Shown piece after piece: positions 10,735 to 21,921 of a stretch of DNA of 64,000 nt. The stretch is from Branchiostoma belcheri (Eukaryota; Chordata; Leptocardii; Amphioxiformes; Branchiostomatidae): assembly GCF_001625305.1 (NCBI RefSeq), contig NW_017804453.1, forward strand, positions 199,102 to 263,101. Direction: 5' to 3'. The notes under the pieces are model-generated. The model ran no database searches. It was not told the DNA's origin and was given only the letters and a program-made list of their open reading frames with translations. Position 1 is the first letter of the stretch, and each line of letters starts with the position of its first letter. The translations under genes were made by a program, and so were the position numbers.

Positions 10735-13362
10735 CTACCCATGACAATCCCCCCATCTTTCCCCATCATTTTTCCCTTCTCTTTCCTCCACATTGCTGGG
10801 TGTCAATGTTTTCGATTTCAAACCAATAGGCTTATTACTACCACTGAGGTTTGTAATTTCCTGGTGCTGTTGTTCAGGTACAGAAACGTATTTCTCCCCG
10901 GGTACCTGTAGCTGGCTACCGTTGGATTTTCGGAGCTCCGCATTTTGACGCAGTGCAAACTTCCTATCCCAGACTCCCCTGCGCCGTTCGATTGCCTGAC
11001 AGAGCGAACCGTCCGCTTCAAACTTGTCGTGCCACCTGCTTTTCTCCACCCCGAAATGAGTGAAATTCCGGCCCAGGTGGCCCTTACATGCTTCAAAATA
11101 TACCCACGAATTTAGCCGTCTAAAATACTCTACTTCCTTCATAAAACCTGGACCCATGTGTTGGGACGTTTCATTAAATGTTTTTTGAGAGTATGTATGG
11201 AGGGCAAAGTCAATGCTGCTCCAGTTCTGAAACGTCATTTGTTGTTTGCGATGCAGCGTTATATTTGCGAAGCGATTTGTTTCAATGATGTTGTTGTCTG
11301 GCTGGTATAAGATATCCTGCATGTCCCAGCACATGAGTCTTCTGAGCAATACCAGAGATTCGTCGAATCGCTCCGCAAGTAACACCACTCTTATAGTCTT
11401 TTTCACCTCCTTCAGATGAGCCGTGGTACGGTCATCACCCATTTGCCAACTCATGCCGAATCCCAAGTCAAACGCCTGGCGGTTTTTGATGGGATGGTGT
11501 GTCTTGAAGGTGGCTGAATCGTTGACGGAGTACAGATAGGGATCCTTGAAGAACACGTTGATAGGGTCTTTGCCGCTGATATTGTAGTGTTTGTGGAGCT
11601 TCCACTGGTGAAATGAAAACTTCATGTGGCTCACTGGGTGTTGAAGCATGGTGAAATAAACGGTGTCCGCTGGCATCTTCCTACATGGGAAGGGGACAGT
11701 ACTTCTCAATTTGTGCCCAAAATCTTTGCTTAATATCAAAACGACCCTTGTGTACTAAGTAAGAGGCAGCAAGATGTTAGAGTACAGAGAAACTCACAGT
11801 TAAAATACCGTCGAAACCTACTTCCATCCATATGAGTTCCTAAAGAGATAGCGCAGAAAATGTGAACAAACTGAATTAAATGGTTAGATGTTTTGAACAT
11901 TTCCGACAATTATATTGACACTTGACTTCAGTCTTTGAATGAAAATCTATAACACATAACGCCTCACTTTTTGATTTCTTTGCCGTATCTCAGATGATGA
12001 GCGATGACGTTGTAACTTCCGTCTTTCACAGGAAGACCGTCGAACTCATCAGTAAACGTTAACCAGTGAAAGGAGCCTCCTGTATAAAACACAAGAGAGT
12101 CACTGAGAGTTACTGAATCGAAGTATGCAAAACAAAGTTTGCATAAAGATACCCAAAACTTAAATGCTATTTCTGTCACATATTTAAGTGCAGTGGAAAA
12201 GGTGTAGAATTGCTAGTTCACGGTTGAACTGCATATGTCAGTGTGAAGTATGGTGCATTGTCAAAATCAACGTGTCAAAGGTATAGACCCCTGAGATATA
12301 AACAAAACACGCCTAGACAAGAACTGTTTGAAAGTTATGTAGTATTCCCCTTTGACCTTGAAACAACAGTTCACTAAGATCTGGAGCTTTATCGTTTGAA
12401 CGGCCTACGGGCGAAGGTAGCAGAATTCGGTCAATAAGGCCCAAGGAGTTGGCCTGCCATAAGGGTTACATTTCCCCACAGAACTGGCAAGTGAACTCCT
12501 CTGACGAAGTCCTCTGATGGCCCAACTCTACTGGCAAATTAAATCTCCCTACCTATTATTAGATGTAACTATTTTTCAGCCAGCGTAGTTAGTCGGGTGG
12601 ACACTAGACATGTTGTACAACACATACGCACTACCAATGTGCACACAAACCTGTTCTGGGTAACATGACCGTGAGATTGTGCCGGTACGCATAGCGAAGC
12701 AGGATTCTCTGTACCGCGTTGGAGGCCGCCTCCTGCACCTGAGAAGGAAACATACTCCCATCACCATTCAAAATCTGCAGGAAATGGAATTCTCCAAGAT
12801 GCCCGTTATCTATAAGATACTTTTGCCTCGCTTCTCCTATTTTTTTATTATCGGGCACTAGTTTGGGGGTCTTCAGAGGATGTCATCCATAAAATTAAGT
12901 CAGTGTGGCCTTTTTCCAATATGTAATCACAAGACGTGGTGGCGGGACACTGAAGTTTTCCAACTTATTTTTATGCCGCCAACAACACAGAAGACAATAC
13001 AATACTTATTTTTACTTGAGTGAAGTGAAAAAAGTCGTGTTAAGTGCCTTTTGAAGATTGTTATCGATTACCTTGATGAAAACTAAATTTCTCTTCGGGA
13101 TGCATGTCTGTCTTGCAGTTACCGGCTCAGCCGCAGGGGCCGCTTTTGTGTTCTGACTGCCTCGATCTTCAGGCGGAATCACATCCCTGACATCAAGGAC
13201 ATTATTCTTGCTGACATGTACAGGCTGTAGTCTGTTGTTGAGCAGAACGAACTCCGAAGTCACGTCAGGTGTGTAGGAGACATAAAGCATGAAAAATAGG
13301 CAAAGACAAAAAGTGACGGCCACCGCTAACTTAAGTGTGTCGACCCTACTGTTGTCCGTCAT
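10735..13362 (-). CDS. GAL3ST: Galactose-3-O-sulfotransferase family protein
   Basis: Four coding exons (13072-13362, 12651-12738, 11968-12079, 10735-11746) join in phase to 500 aa. The N-terminus has a type II signal anchor (LAVAVTFCLCLFFMLYV), as expected for a Golgi enzyme, then a stem and CIPKRNLVFIK. Later motifs fit Gal3ST well: IAHHLRYGKEI (NHMRF region), MPADTVYFTMLQHPVSHMK (3'-phosphate region), DLGFGMSW, and RVVLLAERFDESLVLLRRLM. Family members transfer sulfate from PAPS to the 3-OH of galactose on glycolipids or glycans. The normally conserved 5'-PAPS loop, KTHKTASST in vertebrate members, is KVQEAASNA here, so activity is uncertain. I start at 13362 because a splice acceptor (TTTCCAG) lies just upstream and makes the more 5' in-frame ATGs unlikely. 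It is about 80 residues longer than human GAL3ST1, partly from a hydrophilic C-terminal tail. Confidence 0.85.
12880..12913 (+). repeat. Solo end of the GGCCACAC Harbinger-like repeat
   Basis: The string CATCCATAAAATT followed by AGTGTGGCC matches the terminal inverted repeat of the elements at 15104-15526 and 18527-20525. No partner end was found on the left, so this is a fragment lying in intron 1 of the sulfotransferase gene. Confidence 0.6.
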
Positions 13363-13407
13363 GCTTCGTGCTTCCTTATGGCCCCCAAGTTCTGGAAACA
13401 TGAGCAC

Positions 13408-16263
13408 AAAGGTAGCGTTTAGTACAAAATTGCATCATAGAACAGTTCAGAGAAAGAGGGAGAACACACGTCGCAGCCGTCCTCTCTAAAATCACTAAAA
13501 TGTCAGCCAACACAAACCGTTAACGTCTCATTTGCCACAGCAAATTTCTGGTCGATTCAATGTCAATCTATTTGTCCCCAGAAGCTACTAGGATAAGAAA
13601 TGACACAAAGGCTTGCTTACTGAGCTAGAGAAGTACGAAGGCTGGAATGATTAGTATTGGCGAATCTTGTCTCTTCCAATAGTATGTTCGCCCGCAAGCA
13701 CAGCCATTCATATTCAACACGTCCGTCTCCCTACCACTGCATGTTTCCCAGCTGACCCAGCGTCTGACTCTTACACATCAGTGCCCGTGCGCCTAAGGCT
13801 GGCAAAAGTCAAGCGCTAAATTCGAGTAAATAGACAAGACTATGTAACACTGGCATGGAAGCTTATTTTTGATTATTGGTATTTTATCAAATGACCTCAC
13901 TGAATATCCGTACAGATTTGTTTTCTTAGCTTGGTGCTTTCCAGTGCTAACGTTATTATTTTTGTTGACACCGTCTCGTCACTACTAAGTAATCACAGTC
14001 CTTACGTAATAACAAAAAAAAAAAAACAGAGGAGACCCCTTTCTGCTGTCAAATCGAACATGGCGGCCTCCATGATCTATAATTAAGGGACTCAGTGACT
14101 ACAGTCAAATAATCGGGTATCGACCCAAACAGTTTCCCTCGATTTATATTCTGTACAAAAAATCTTAAATAAATACTGAGTGAGGTATGAGAATTCAATA
14201 TAATATAACATGCAACTTGAAAAATTGTCTTTACATTTCGGGATGCAAGTAACGCAAAATAAATTTTGGTGCAGACAAATTGGCCCCTTTAGAACTCCCA
14301 CGTCACAAATATCCAAAGGGGCTTTTTTAATCTGTATATCTGAAGTATGCACAGCCCCTGCAGCTGTGCCTAACCTTTGACACCGTTTATCATGATCTAT
14401 TGTAGTACACAGTGCAACTGAACCAAACAGGTTTTTCTTCTCCTTTCTTCATCTTTAATATGTCACATTTGATGTAAAAACCAGTGACCTATCTTCCATA
14501 ATTGCTGCAAAACAATCCCCGAATTTATTTAGGAATATTGAATAGTATATAACCTCAACTTGTACATATTTAGACACAAGCCAGTAACATTAGCACAATC
14601 ATACACTACGAACATACATAAGCTGGCACTGAGTTCTATGTATAGACTGTGTACATATATCAAGTCAATGTTTTAGCAGTTGAAATATGAACGCCTTCCC
14701 TTTGATTACATAAATCTGTCTGCTCTCCTCGCGTAATCATAATTAGATGCTTGTATAAGGTATCCTGTTATTCGGGATTCGCAGTGCTAAGAGATTCCTG
14801 AGAGAGTCGGTCCAGCTTTTACAAGTTCGCCGCCTAGCGGCAAAATAATTCACTACAATGCAAGATCGTTTAGAAAAAAGATGTAATGAAGGTAAATATT
14901 ACAATAAGTCGTGTAACAAGGGCTACAAAAATCAATGGAGACGCTCTAAGATGGGCTAAAAAGGGATGGGTAGAAACGGGAATCTAATCTTCAGCTGTCA
15001 ATGTGACGACGTCTAAGTTGTAAAAGGATGATAGTCAAGTACTTTGGTGTAGAGTCTATTGTCTCTATATCTCCCCTCCCAACATATCATGTATATAAGT
15101 TAAAGCCAGAGCAAGTAAATTTTATGGATGACATCCTCCGCAGACTCCAAATCTAATGCGATAGGGTGAAAAGAAACAAGGTGCGCCAAAAAAAAACAAG
15201 ATTTCTATATTTTCAAATTTTGAGATTATAAACCTTGTTAAACAATATTTTGTTTTATTCAGCGGCAACATCACATATTAAGAAATTAAATACAGCACAG
15301 CAACAAAGTAAAAGACAAAACATTGAATCAGAGCCTTGTCTTGTCTCCTCTCTTCATATTTATCTGACATCCAAGTTCGGGTATGGCAACAGACATATTT
15401 ACCCATTTTCGGTGTATTTACACATTTACATGTTGTCCAATGTAAAAGGCAACAAAATTTCTTTCAAAATCATGCGAAAATCGATGCACGTGATGATGTC
15501 ATCCATAAAAATTACTTGCTGTGGCCTAACCTTGTAACTTGACCTTCTCTCAAAACCTTGATCCTTGCCTTTTTGAAGGGGGAATGTATTTGCCTCTTTC
15601 ATGAGAACAAACCACAAATTAACTTTTGATAACAAAGGTAACCGTTCGTGCCTTCTGTGCCTTTATTCATCTTCAAGCCTTTTCCTTATAGGGCAAGTGT
15701 CCCTTCTTAGATGTATCCGTAAACCCTGCCCCCGTCATTATTACGACAAACGAAAAACAGAGGAACTGCAAAGTAAGCAGAGGCCTTCTGGCCAAGGCTG
15801 TAAACATTGAAATGATGAATCATGTGCCTTGTCTGCAACAACAGGAAACATGTGTAGCCTGAACAGACTTATCCTGTCTTATTGTTATTCTCAGAACTTA
15901 ATTTTTACTTCAGAAGGGTATGCAAAATATCGGATGTCCTGGGGGTTGATCCTGGGCCATATTTTCACAAATTCATCAATATACACAGTGCCAGGATTAT
16001 AACACGTACATGTAAGTCCTATCCTAATCCTTTTATCTCAGACCTTGAGTTGACGTACTTGACAGGCCTGGAGTTACGGCTTGACAACTCCAAGACTTCA
16101 CGTCAGCCTGGAAAGGTTATTTCCTGTTTTCTCAGAAACCTGGCTATAGCGTGATCAAAACACTTGCCCCGTTGATTGACGGTTCGCCAGACGTCATTAG
16201 CGTGCTTTGCCGGGCTACATAAACGGCTGTGTCGGTACGCCGGCCGTCAGTTCACGGGACAAG
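13408..16263. other. Divergent intergenic region, mostly repeat and unassigned DNA
   Basis: It separates the divergently transcribed sulfotransferase (-) and neurotrophin-like gene (+), so both promoters and the 5' exon of the sulfotransferase should lie here. Apart from the transposon at 15104-15526 I recognise no coding sequence. Confidence 0.45.
15104..15526. mobile_element. Non-autonomous PIF/Harbinger-like MITE, 423 bp
   Basis: Terminal inverted repeats of about 30 bp (left AGCCAGAGCAAGTAAATTTT, right reading inward GGCCACAGCAAGTAATTTTT, both continuing ATGGATGACATC) are flanked by a TAA target-site duplication (15101-15103 and 15527-15529). A 3-bp TWA target site and GGCC ends fit PIF/Harbinger. 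Subterminal sequence (GACTCCAAATCTAATGCGA) is shared with the larger element at 18527-20525. No transposase is encoded. Confidence 0.78.
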
Positions 16264-18075
16264 ATGGCTGCTGCAGTGATTCTTCTGGTCTGCTGTCTCT
16301 CTCTACATAGTGTCTACGACGTTGGTAAGTCCTTGTTTTTGTCGTCTTGTTACTTGATGGCAAAAGAGAAACCTTTCCTTGGACTTCTGCCCGTTTGGAT
16401 TGGATCTGGTATAGAGTGAGGCACTGTGCCATCTGCCGCAGTTTGCTTTTGCAACTTCAAGTTAAGTGTTCTTGCATGTGAAAATCAAAAATAATTCAGG
16501 CCCCTCTGTGTAATTCCTAACGTCACCTGAGTTAATATTTAGTGTATGTGTTTGACAAAGGTTCAACGGATAACGCAAACGTGGGGTATTTTCTTTCATT
16601 ACGAAGTAATAAGACGAGAAGTAAAGATGAAAAGTAAGCCGCTTCCTGCAACTTTAAAACGTGTCTACAGTGGAAACATGTCGAAGTAATGTAAAAAGTG
16701 AAGGTGGAACTGCTCTACTGAGTTCATCTTGAACTTTTTAATACGTCTGTATGTACCGTTATGAGTCGTTCAAATACAAACAGTCGACGTACAAAAGAGC
16801 AGGTTTGTTTTCAAAGAAAACTGTAACTTTACGCGGTGTGTAGATATTCGTGATAATGTGGTGGTAAAATAATATTCAAGATAAAAGCAGTTTCATGTTT
16901 GTATCTAAAACCAATATGCTATTAATGCGATAATTTCATGTTCACGAGTTACTGTTACTTGTAATCACAGGAACTGCAGACACGGACCGTACAACGCAGA
17001 GTGTACGTAGTTAAGAGTGGAAATTTAAATGCAACTATATATCAGGGCACTTGCTAATATATCGATGAAATTGATGTTGTTCCGTGAACATTTATTCAAA
17101 ACGCTGTAAACTGTTGTGCTCTGCTAACAGTTTTGTCTTTGTCTTTTCGTTACAGGGGAGGCACGCCGGCCAGGGCAGTTTTCCTGGCCTCGTGGTGTCC
17201 CTCGTGGAAACCCGTTGTGGAAACGTTTCTGGGACCGTTTCCGTCCAAAACAACAGGTAACCACGGTTCCGCCGACTACAACAACATCCCAACCGACTAC
17301 GACGGCAACCAAGACCACACCGCCGCCCCCGGATTTTCCGGTCCACGACAGTAGGGCGGTTAGTCTTTGCGAGACCAAGGAGTTCATCAACTCGCTCTCG
17401 TGCAAGCTGGAGCGCGAATATCCAGACATTCAAGAAGGTCTCCTCACCACGTTCGGGGAGAAGTTGTTCCTGGAGCCCGACCTGCGACCAGCGGGATCGG
17501 ATGGCGCAGGAACGAGGTCGTGTGCTACGATAAGAAAGCCGACTCTACATGACAAGAAAGGAGAAGAGCTTGAGTTTGACGAGGAATTTCCTGACATACA
17601 GTGTGAGACGTCGACATTCACGCCTAGTATAGATAAACAGACAGAAACAGATCTTGTGCCTGAGGTCGGGCGGCCTGACCCAGAAACCGCCTTCAATCCT
17701 TGCGGGTACTCCGCCACCATGGTGTCGCCGATCCACGCCGTCACGGTCAGCGGGGAGACGGTGGAACTTTGGGCGGGAATACAGAGAGGAGTCGTCAGGC
17801 AGCAGAAGTTCCGGGAGGTGAAGTGCACCAGTTCGACCCCCAACCACCAGGGCTGCGAGGGCAGGTGTGTGGAGGAGAGCACGTGGCACAGGGCCATCGT
17901 GGTCAAGTCGGGCGACCCTCCCAAGGTCGGTTATGATATGATCGTTGTCAAAGCAAGCTGCAGCTGTCACGTGATTACATCCAAGAACCTCTTCTCGAAG
18001 CAGGTCTTGAAGGTCACCCTGGATGAAACAAAGCCACTTGAGACAAATTCGGATCGCGAGGCCTCTGAGACCTAA
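16264..18075 (+). CDS. Secreted neurotrophin-like cystine-knot protein (copy 1)
   Basis: Exon 1 (16264-16324) encodes a signal peptide (MAAAVILLVCCLSLHS). Exon 2 (17156-18075) encodes all the rest, 326 aa in total. After a basic stretch and a Thr/Pro-rich linker (residues about 45-70) comes a pro-region with C-x10-C and YPD...TTFGEKLF. The C-terminal knot has six Cys with spacing C-x40-C-x9-C-x3-C-x30-C-x-C. Nerve growth factor has C-x42-C-x9-C-x11-C-x27-C-x-C, so the x9 loop and the closing CxC match; the segment TSSTPNHQGC resembles the NGF loop ending in PVDSGC. Family members are dimeric ligands of Trk, p75 or Toll-type receptors. No RXXR furin site lies just before the knot. Neurotrophin-like is better supported than Spätzle-like, but both belong to the same superfamily. 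Its exon-1 length and phase equal those of the second copy. Confidence 0.72.
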
Positions 18076-18094
18076 GCCTTAACCAACCCTGAAC

Positions 18095-18100
18095 AATAAA
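18095..18100 (+). terminator. Poly(A) signal of neurotrophin-like copy 1
   Basis: AATAAA lies 20 nt after the stop codon of the gene ending at 18075, giving a very short 3' UTR. Confidence 0.7.
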
Positions 18101-19890
18101 GACACGCGGGAACTCACGGCCTTGGTATGGCGAGTCACACAGTAGGAAGAAGGCTTAGAACTCAGTAACGTTTCATACATATCTTTCCAGAAGAATGAGT
18201 AGTTTTCAAAGAAAGTTGAGATCTTTATATTATTTACAATCATGTATAATCATGAAGAACATGCGTGTACGTAAATCACACTGTACTCTGCATTTGAATT
18301 GAAAAATCATTATATCAATGACATAAAAAACATAGTCTGTCTTTTCCTTTTGTTTGAAAGTTTGTCTTCGCCACCATGTGCACACCTAACATCTAGCTCG
18401 GCGTAAAACATAGATCCCACGTATTGCGCTATAGACAATATCATTTCGGAAGGTAAAGTTATTAGTAAGACATCTGTCGGTAAAGGCCTACTCTCACAGA
18501 CAACACCGAGCAGTTTTCTAAGTTTAGGCCACACCAAGTAAATTTTATGGATGACGTCCGCGCGCGCATTGATTTTGGCCTGTTCCTAGAAAAAAAAACA
18601 AGAAATTCCGCTTCCTGTAACTATGACCAAAGAGTCACGACAGTGCCGCAAATCGTCCGATTGACGTGAAACCCGTACGAAATGGGTAAAGAGCACATGT
18701 GCCGCAAAACGATGGTGTACGTGCGCACAAGAGTCCGCGCGCCACAGTTCAAAGAAGCAAGATGGTGGGCTCACCACCCTTGGTCGCTAAGTATGTGAGC
18801 GTTAAGCCTTATAACTTAAGGTCGTAAAAGCGTGTGGAAACGTTGTTGTTGACTGGTACGTGCTCGATGTAGGCCAGGGAGAGCTAACTTTCGCGTAACT
18901 GTACGACAGACTTGTAGCGGCGAGTGAGTTTCGACCATACAATTTCAAGCAAGTTTTGTCAAGATCAGCTACAGTGCAATTCTTCTGCAAAATTATGACG
19001 AGAAGGTCGGGAGGCATTTGATGTGGTGTTTCATCCGTATGGTGATCGACAAGACAGCTTCTACGACTGAAGCTGTTCCTAGGGCTAAGACTGCTTTTGA
19101 GGTATGAAAAGTCTGTTTTGAATCGAATACCTTGTACGGAAAAAAACACGGGTGAAATATTCCTAGAAGGGGAGTATAAAATAAATGCATAACGTTACAT
19201 GTATCAAGGCTCCTCGCATGTATTTTGCATGGATAATGATCGTTTATTCGTTTCTGGTTATTTATACTTGATGTTGGCAAAATATGTGTTTTTTTTATTC
19301 TTAAATTTTTGGTTCACATTTGGCAAGTAAATTGCTAATTTTCAGTCGGATTTTTAAGGTATTTTGGCATCTATAGCTACGCATTCAAGCTCAAAGCTCT
19401 TTTTGAAGTACTATTTTTGGGGGGGATTTTTAGTCTTTCTTAAGAATTCTTTTTCCCCATCATTTTAGCTTTGATATCCAATTTAGTAACGTTGTCTGCT
19501 CTTCAATTTCTTTGATTGCATTAAGACACATTTATTGTGAACTAAGAACATAAGGTTTACTTTTCCTTTCACATGTACACATGTATACAGGTATGATGAA
19601 AGCATCAAGAGAACAAGGTCAGCAGGAGTAGATGTTTCCAGCCTACGCTGGGACTGGGAGCACACAACAATGTAGCAATAACAACACAGGTGAGTAATGA
19701 GGTACATTTGATATGGATTGTTGCAGAATATACCCTTTAAATTTAAGGCACTTTGGGGACAGTAAAGACGTACATTTAACTACAACATAGAACCTAAACC
19801 TCTATGTTGAAAAAAAAGAAGTTTTTTCTGAAGAGTTGGATTTTAGCACAATTGACTTTTGTTCCATAATTTTCCACCTGTTTCATGTAG

Positions 19891-20314
19891 GGCAGTGACA
19901 TGCACTTCACCAGTAGCACAGTACTACTATTCAGCCAGACTGAAGTCAGGGGTGATGAAGACGATGCTGCCTTTGGTGTGCTGGAACTGCGGCGAGGAGG
20001 AAACGCTGCCCATACCAGCAGAGAAGACTGCTGCATACCAGACAATAAACCCTGTTTGTCAGGTAGGCATACATTTGTTACCTACTTAAATACATTACGC
20101 AACTTATGTAGAATAGCTCTAAACATATTCTGTTTGGTTCCACCTTTATTGATATTCTTTCTCAAACGCTCCTATAGACTATTTGCATAGGTAGAAATGT
20201 AGTAATGCATGCAAAGGATTAATCAGCAACTAATTTTGCCTTTTATGCTTTGTTTCTGCAGGTCTGCAAAATGTGATGAAAGAAACAGAACGGGACAACT
20301 GCTGTTCCACCTGA
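19891..20314 (+). CDS. 3' end of an unidentified small Cys-rich protein gene (partial)
   Basis: Two exons are supported: 19891-20062 after an acceptor (TTTCATGTAG), and 20262-20314 after TTTCTGCAG. They join in phase (TCA G|GT CTG) and end at TGA. AATAAA follows 23 nt later (20337-20342). The encoded C-terminus is about 74 residues, acidic then polar, and ends with the pattern CC-x5-C-x16-CC. No domain is recognised and no function is proposed. The 5' exon was not found with confidence; possible upstream exons at 19026-19103 and 19590-19690 do not give a continuous frame. The whole unit lies between the inverted repeats of a transposon. Confidence 0.45.
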
Positions 20315-20336
20315 TTCATTACTGTTTTGATGATGA

Positions 20337-20342
20337 ATAAAA
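20337..20342 (+). terminator. Poly(A) signal of the Cys-rich two-exon unit
   Basis: AATAAA lies 23 nt beyond the TGA at 20312-20314 and supports a real transcript end inside the transposon. Confidence 0.55.
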
Positions 20343-20525
20343 GACTTCTTGCTTGTTTACACTGTGTCACCTCATTCAATTTGTGTCCTAACATGTGTCG
20401 TCTCTTAGTATATTTCTAATCTAGGCATCTTGTTTTTTTGGGCCCTTCTTGTTTTTTTTTCGCCCTCTCGCATTAGATTTGGAGTCTCCAAAGGACGTCA
20501 TCCATAAAATTTACTTGGTGTGGCC

Positions 20526-21921
20526 TTATAACATAATGGGATATCATATACTGTAAGGCTCACCTTTCCACCATACGGCGATCGCTAAGCGACCAACATT
20601 AGATTTGTGTGACCCTTGATTTTGATTTTGTAATATGATGCACGATGCAGACGCATTATTTAAAAGACAACAAAACACACAAAGCAACGAAAATCGTTCT
20701 TGACTATGATAATCGTTGCTCGGCTAGCGGTCGTAAAGAAAGGAGGCGTAAATCTGAACTTTTAAGCTTAGCCCCTTATAGAAAATCACATCATGATCAT
20801 GGCTTGAACTGTACTTGGGCCAACCCGACAACCTACACATACAGCATGCGGAAAGTTCGGGGAAAACAATTCAAGCTGGATTATGTAAGTTGGCACGCGA
20901 GGTTGGCCCACGTCCGAGCAGGTTGATGCCCAGAACAAACAAGCCGCGCGTCGAAAACAGGAATATAAATCAAACACATTTCGGAGTAACGGTGAAAGTT
21001 GTTTTGGAGTGCCCCGGCCGCGCCATTTCGTTAACCTTTTAAACTCGCTGTCGTCAGCAGAACGTAGCTAGACACTTGTGAAGTGGTATAAACAACCTCG
21101 GCCCTGTTCTTTAACGATAACAGACAAGAGATCAGGATAGGCCAAAAGCTGCCTACGAACTGAGCTTTTTCCACAAAACGGCAGGATGTTGTGCTGCTGA
21201 GCCAGCAAGTCTGCTGGATCAACATCAGTGCTACATCTGCAACCACTAGCTGCTTTTGAACGTCATTGGGGCTCGTACGTGGGCTTGGGAAGGTAAAAAA
21301 AAGGATATACAAGAAATATGTATTTTGATCACTTCTATCAATTTCCTTTCATTATTATCAATTTCCTATCAATTTTCTGCCAAAAGTATATAAGTATCGT
21401 CTGTTTAGAAGAAGATATTAGTCGGCAATTTAAAATAAATCTTGAAATGGTTGTGCCGATCCAATACTGGATATCGATATTATTTTCATTGCACCTATTC
21501 ATTTTTGGTATGTCAATATAAGGTGAATCTGCATGAGCAAAGTGTTCAAAGTGATAGAAATGTATGTATTCGGTGTAATACTTCCAGCTGATCATTGGAC
21601 TCCAAGGCTGAGGTCTCCATTTGCGTGTGAGCTCAGAACCTGTGGTGTGGTCGCGTTGTCTGACAGGAGATGAAAACCACTTTCTTGGCCATATATCCAT
21701 GCCAAAACCTCCGGGAGCCAAACAAGAATGTTGTCAGTAGTCCAAACAGCTGCCATTGAGCTACTGGCAGCACCGAGTCAGGGGGTGGCGGCGTAAGTGA
21801 GAACAGCACGAGTGATCGCAGCTGTTCGCGGCTTGCCATTAGCTCAGTGCGAAATGCTCAAGATTGCGTGAGAGTTTCAACTGTGCTCAACTGCAGTCGT
21901 CGTTCCTCTATACCAAGAGTC
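20526..21921. other. Intergenic gap upstream of the antistasin-neurotrophin gene
   Basis: Presumed promoter and 5' UTR region of the gene starting at 21922. No other coding exon or repeat was recognised. Several open frames here lack splice support and domain content. Confidence 0.4.

Larger units (their letters stand above)
18527..20525. mobile_element. PIF/Harbinger-like element, 2.0 kb, with perfect 33-bp terminal inverted repeats
   Basis: The left end (18527-18559) begins GGCCACACCAAGTAAATTTT and is repeated exactly in inverse orientation at 20493-20525. Both ends are flanked by TTA (18524-18526 and 20526-20528), a typical 3-bp Harbinger target duplication. Inside the ends is a poly(A)CAAG stretch also seen in the 423-bp relative at 15104. 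I see no DDE transposase or Myb-like ORF. The interior instead carries the spliced 3' end of an unrelated gene (19891-20314). The two ends could belong to separate elements, but perfect repeat identity plus matching target sites favours one insertion. Confidence 0.72.

Noticed and set aside
17430..17970. 141- and 164-codon antisense frames
   Set aside because: They are GC-rich shadows of the neurotrophin-like exon on the other strand, without domain content or splice sites.
19026..19103. Candidate upstream exon for the Cys-rich unit (ATG to GAG|GTATGA)
   Set aside because: The frame does not continue through any plausible next exon before 19891.
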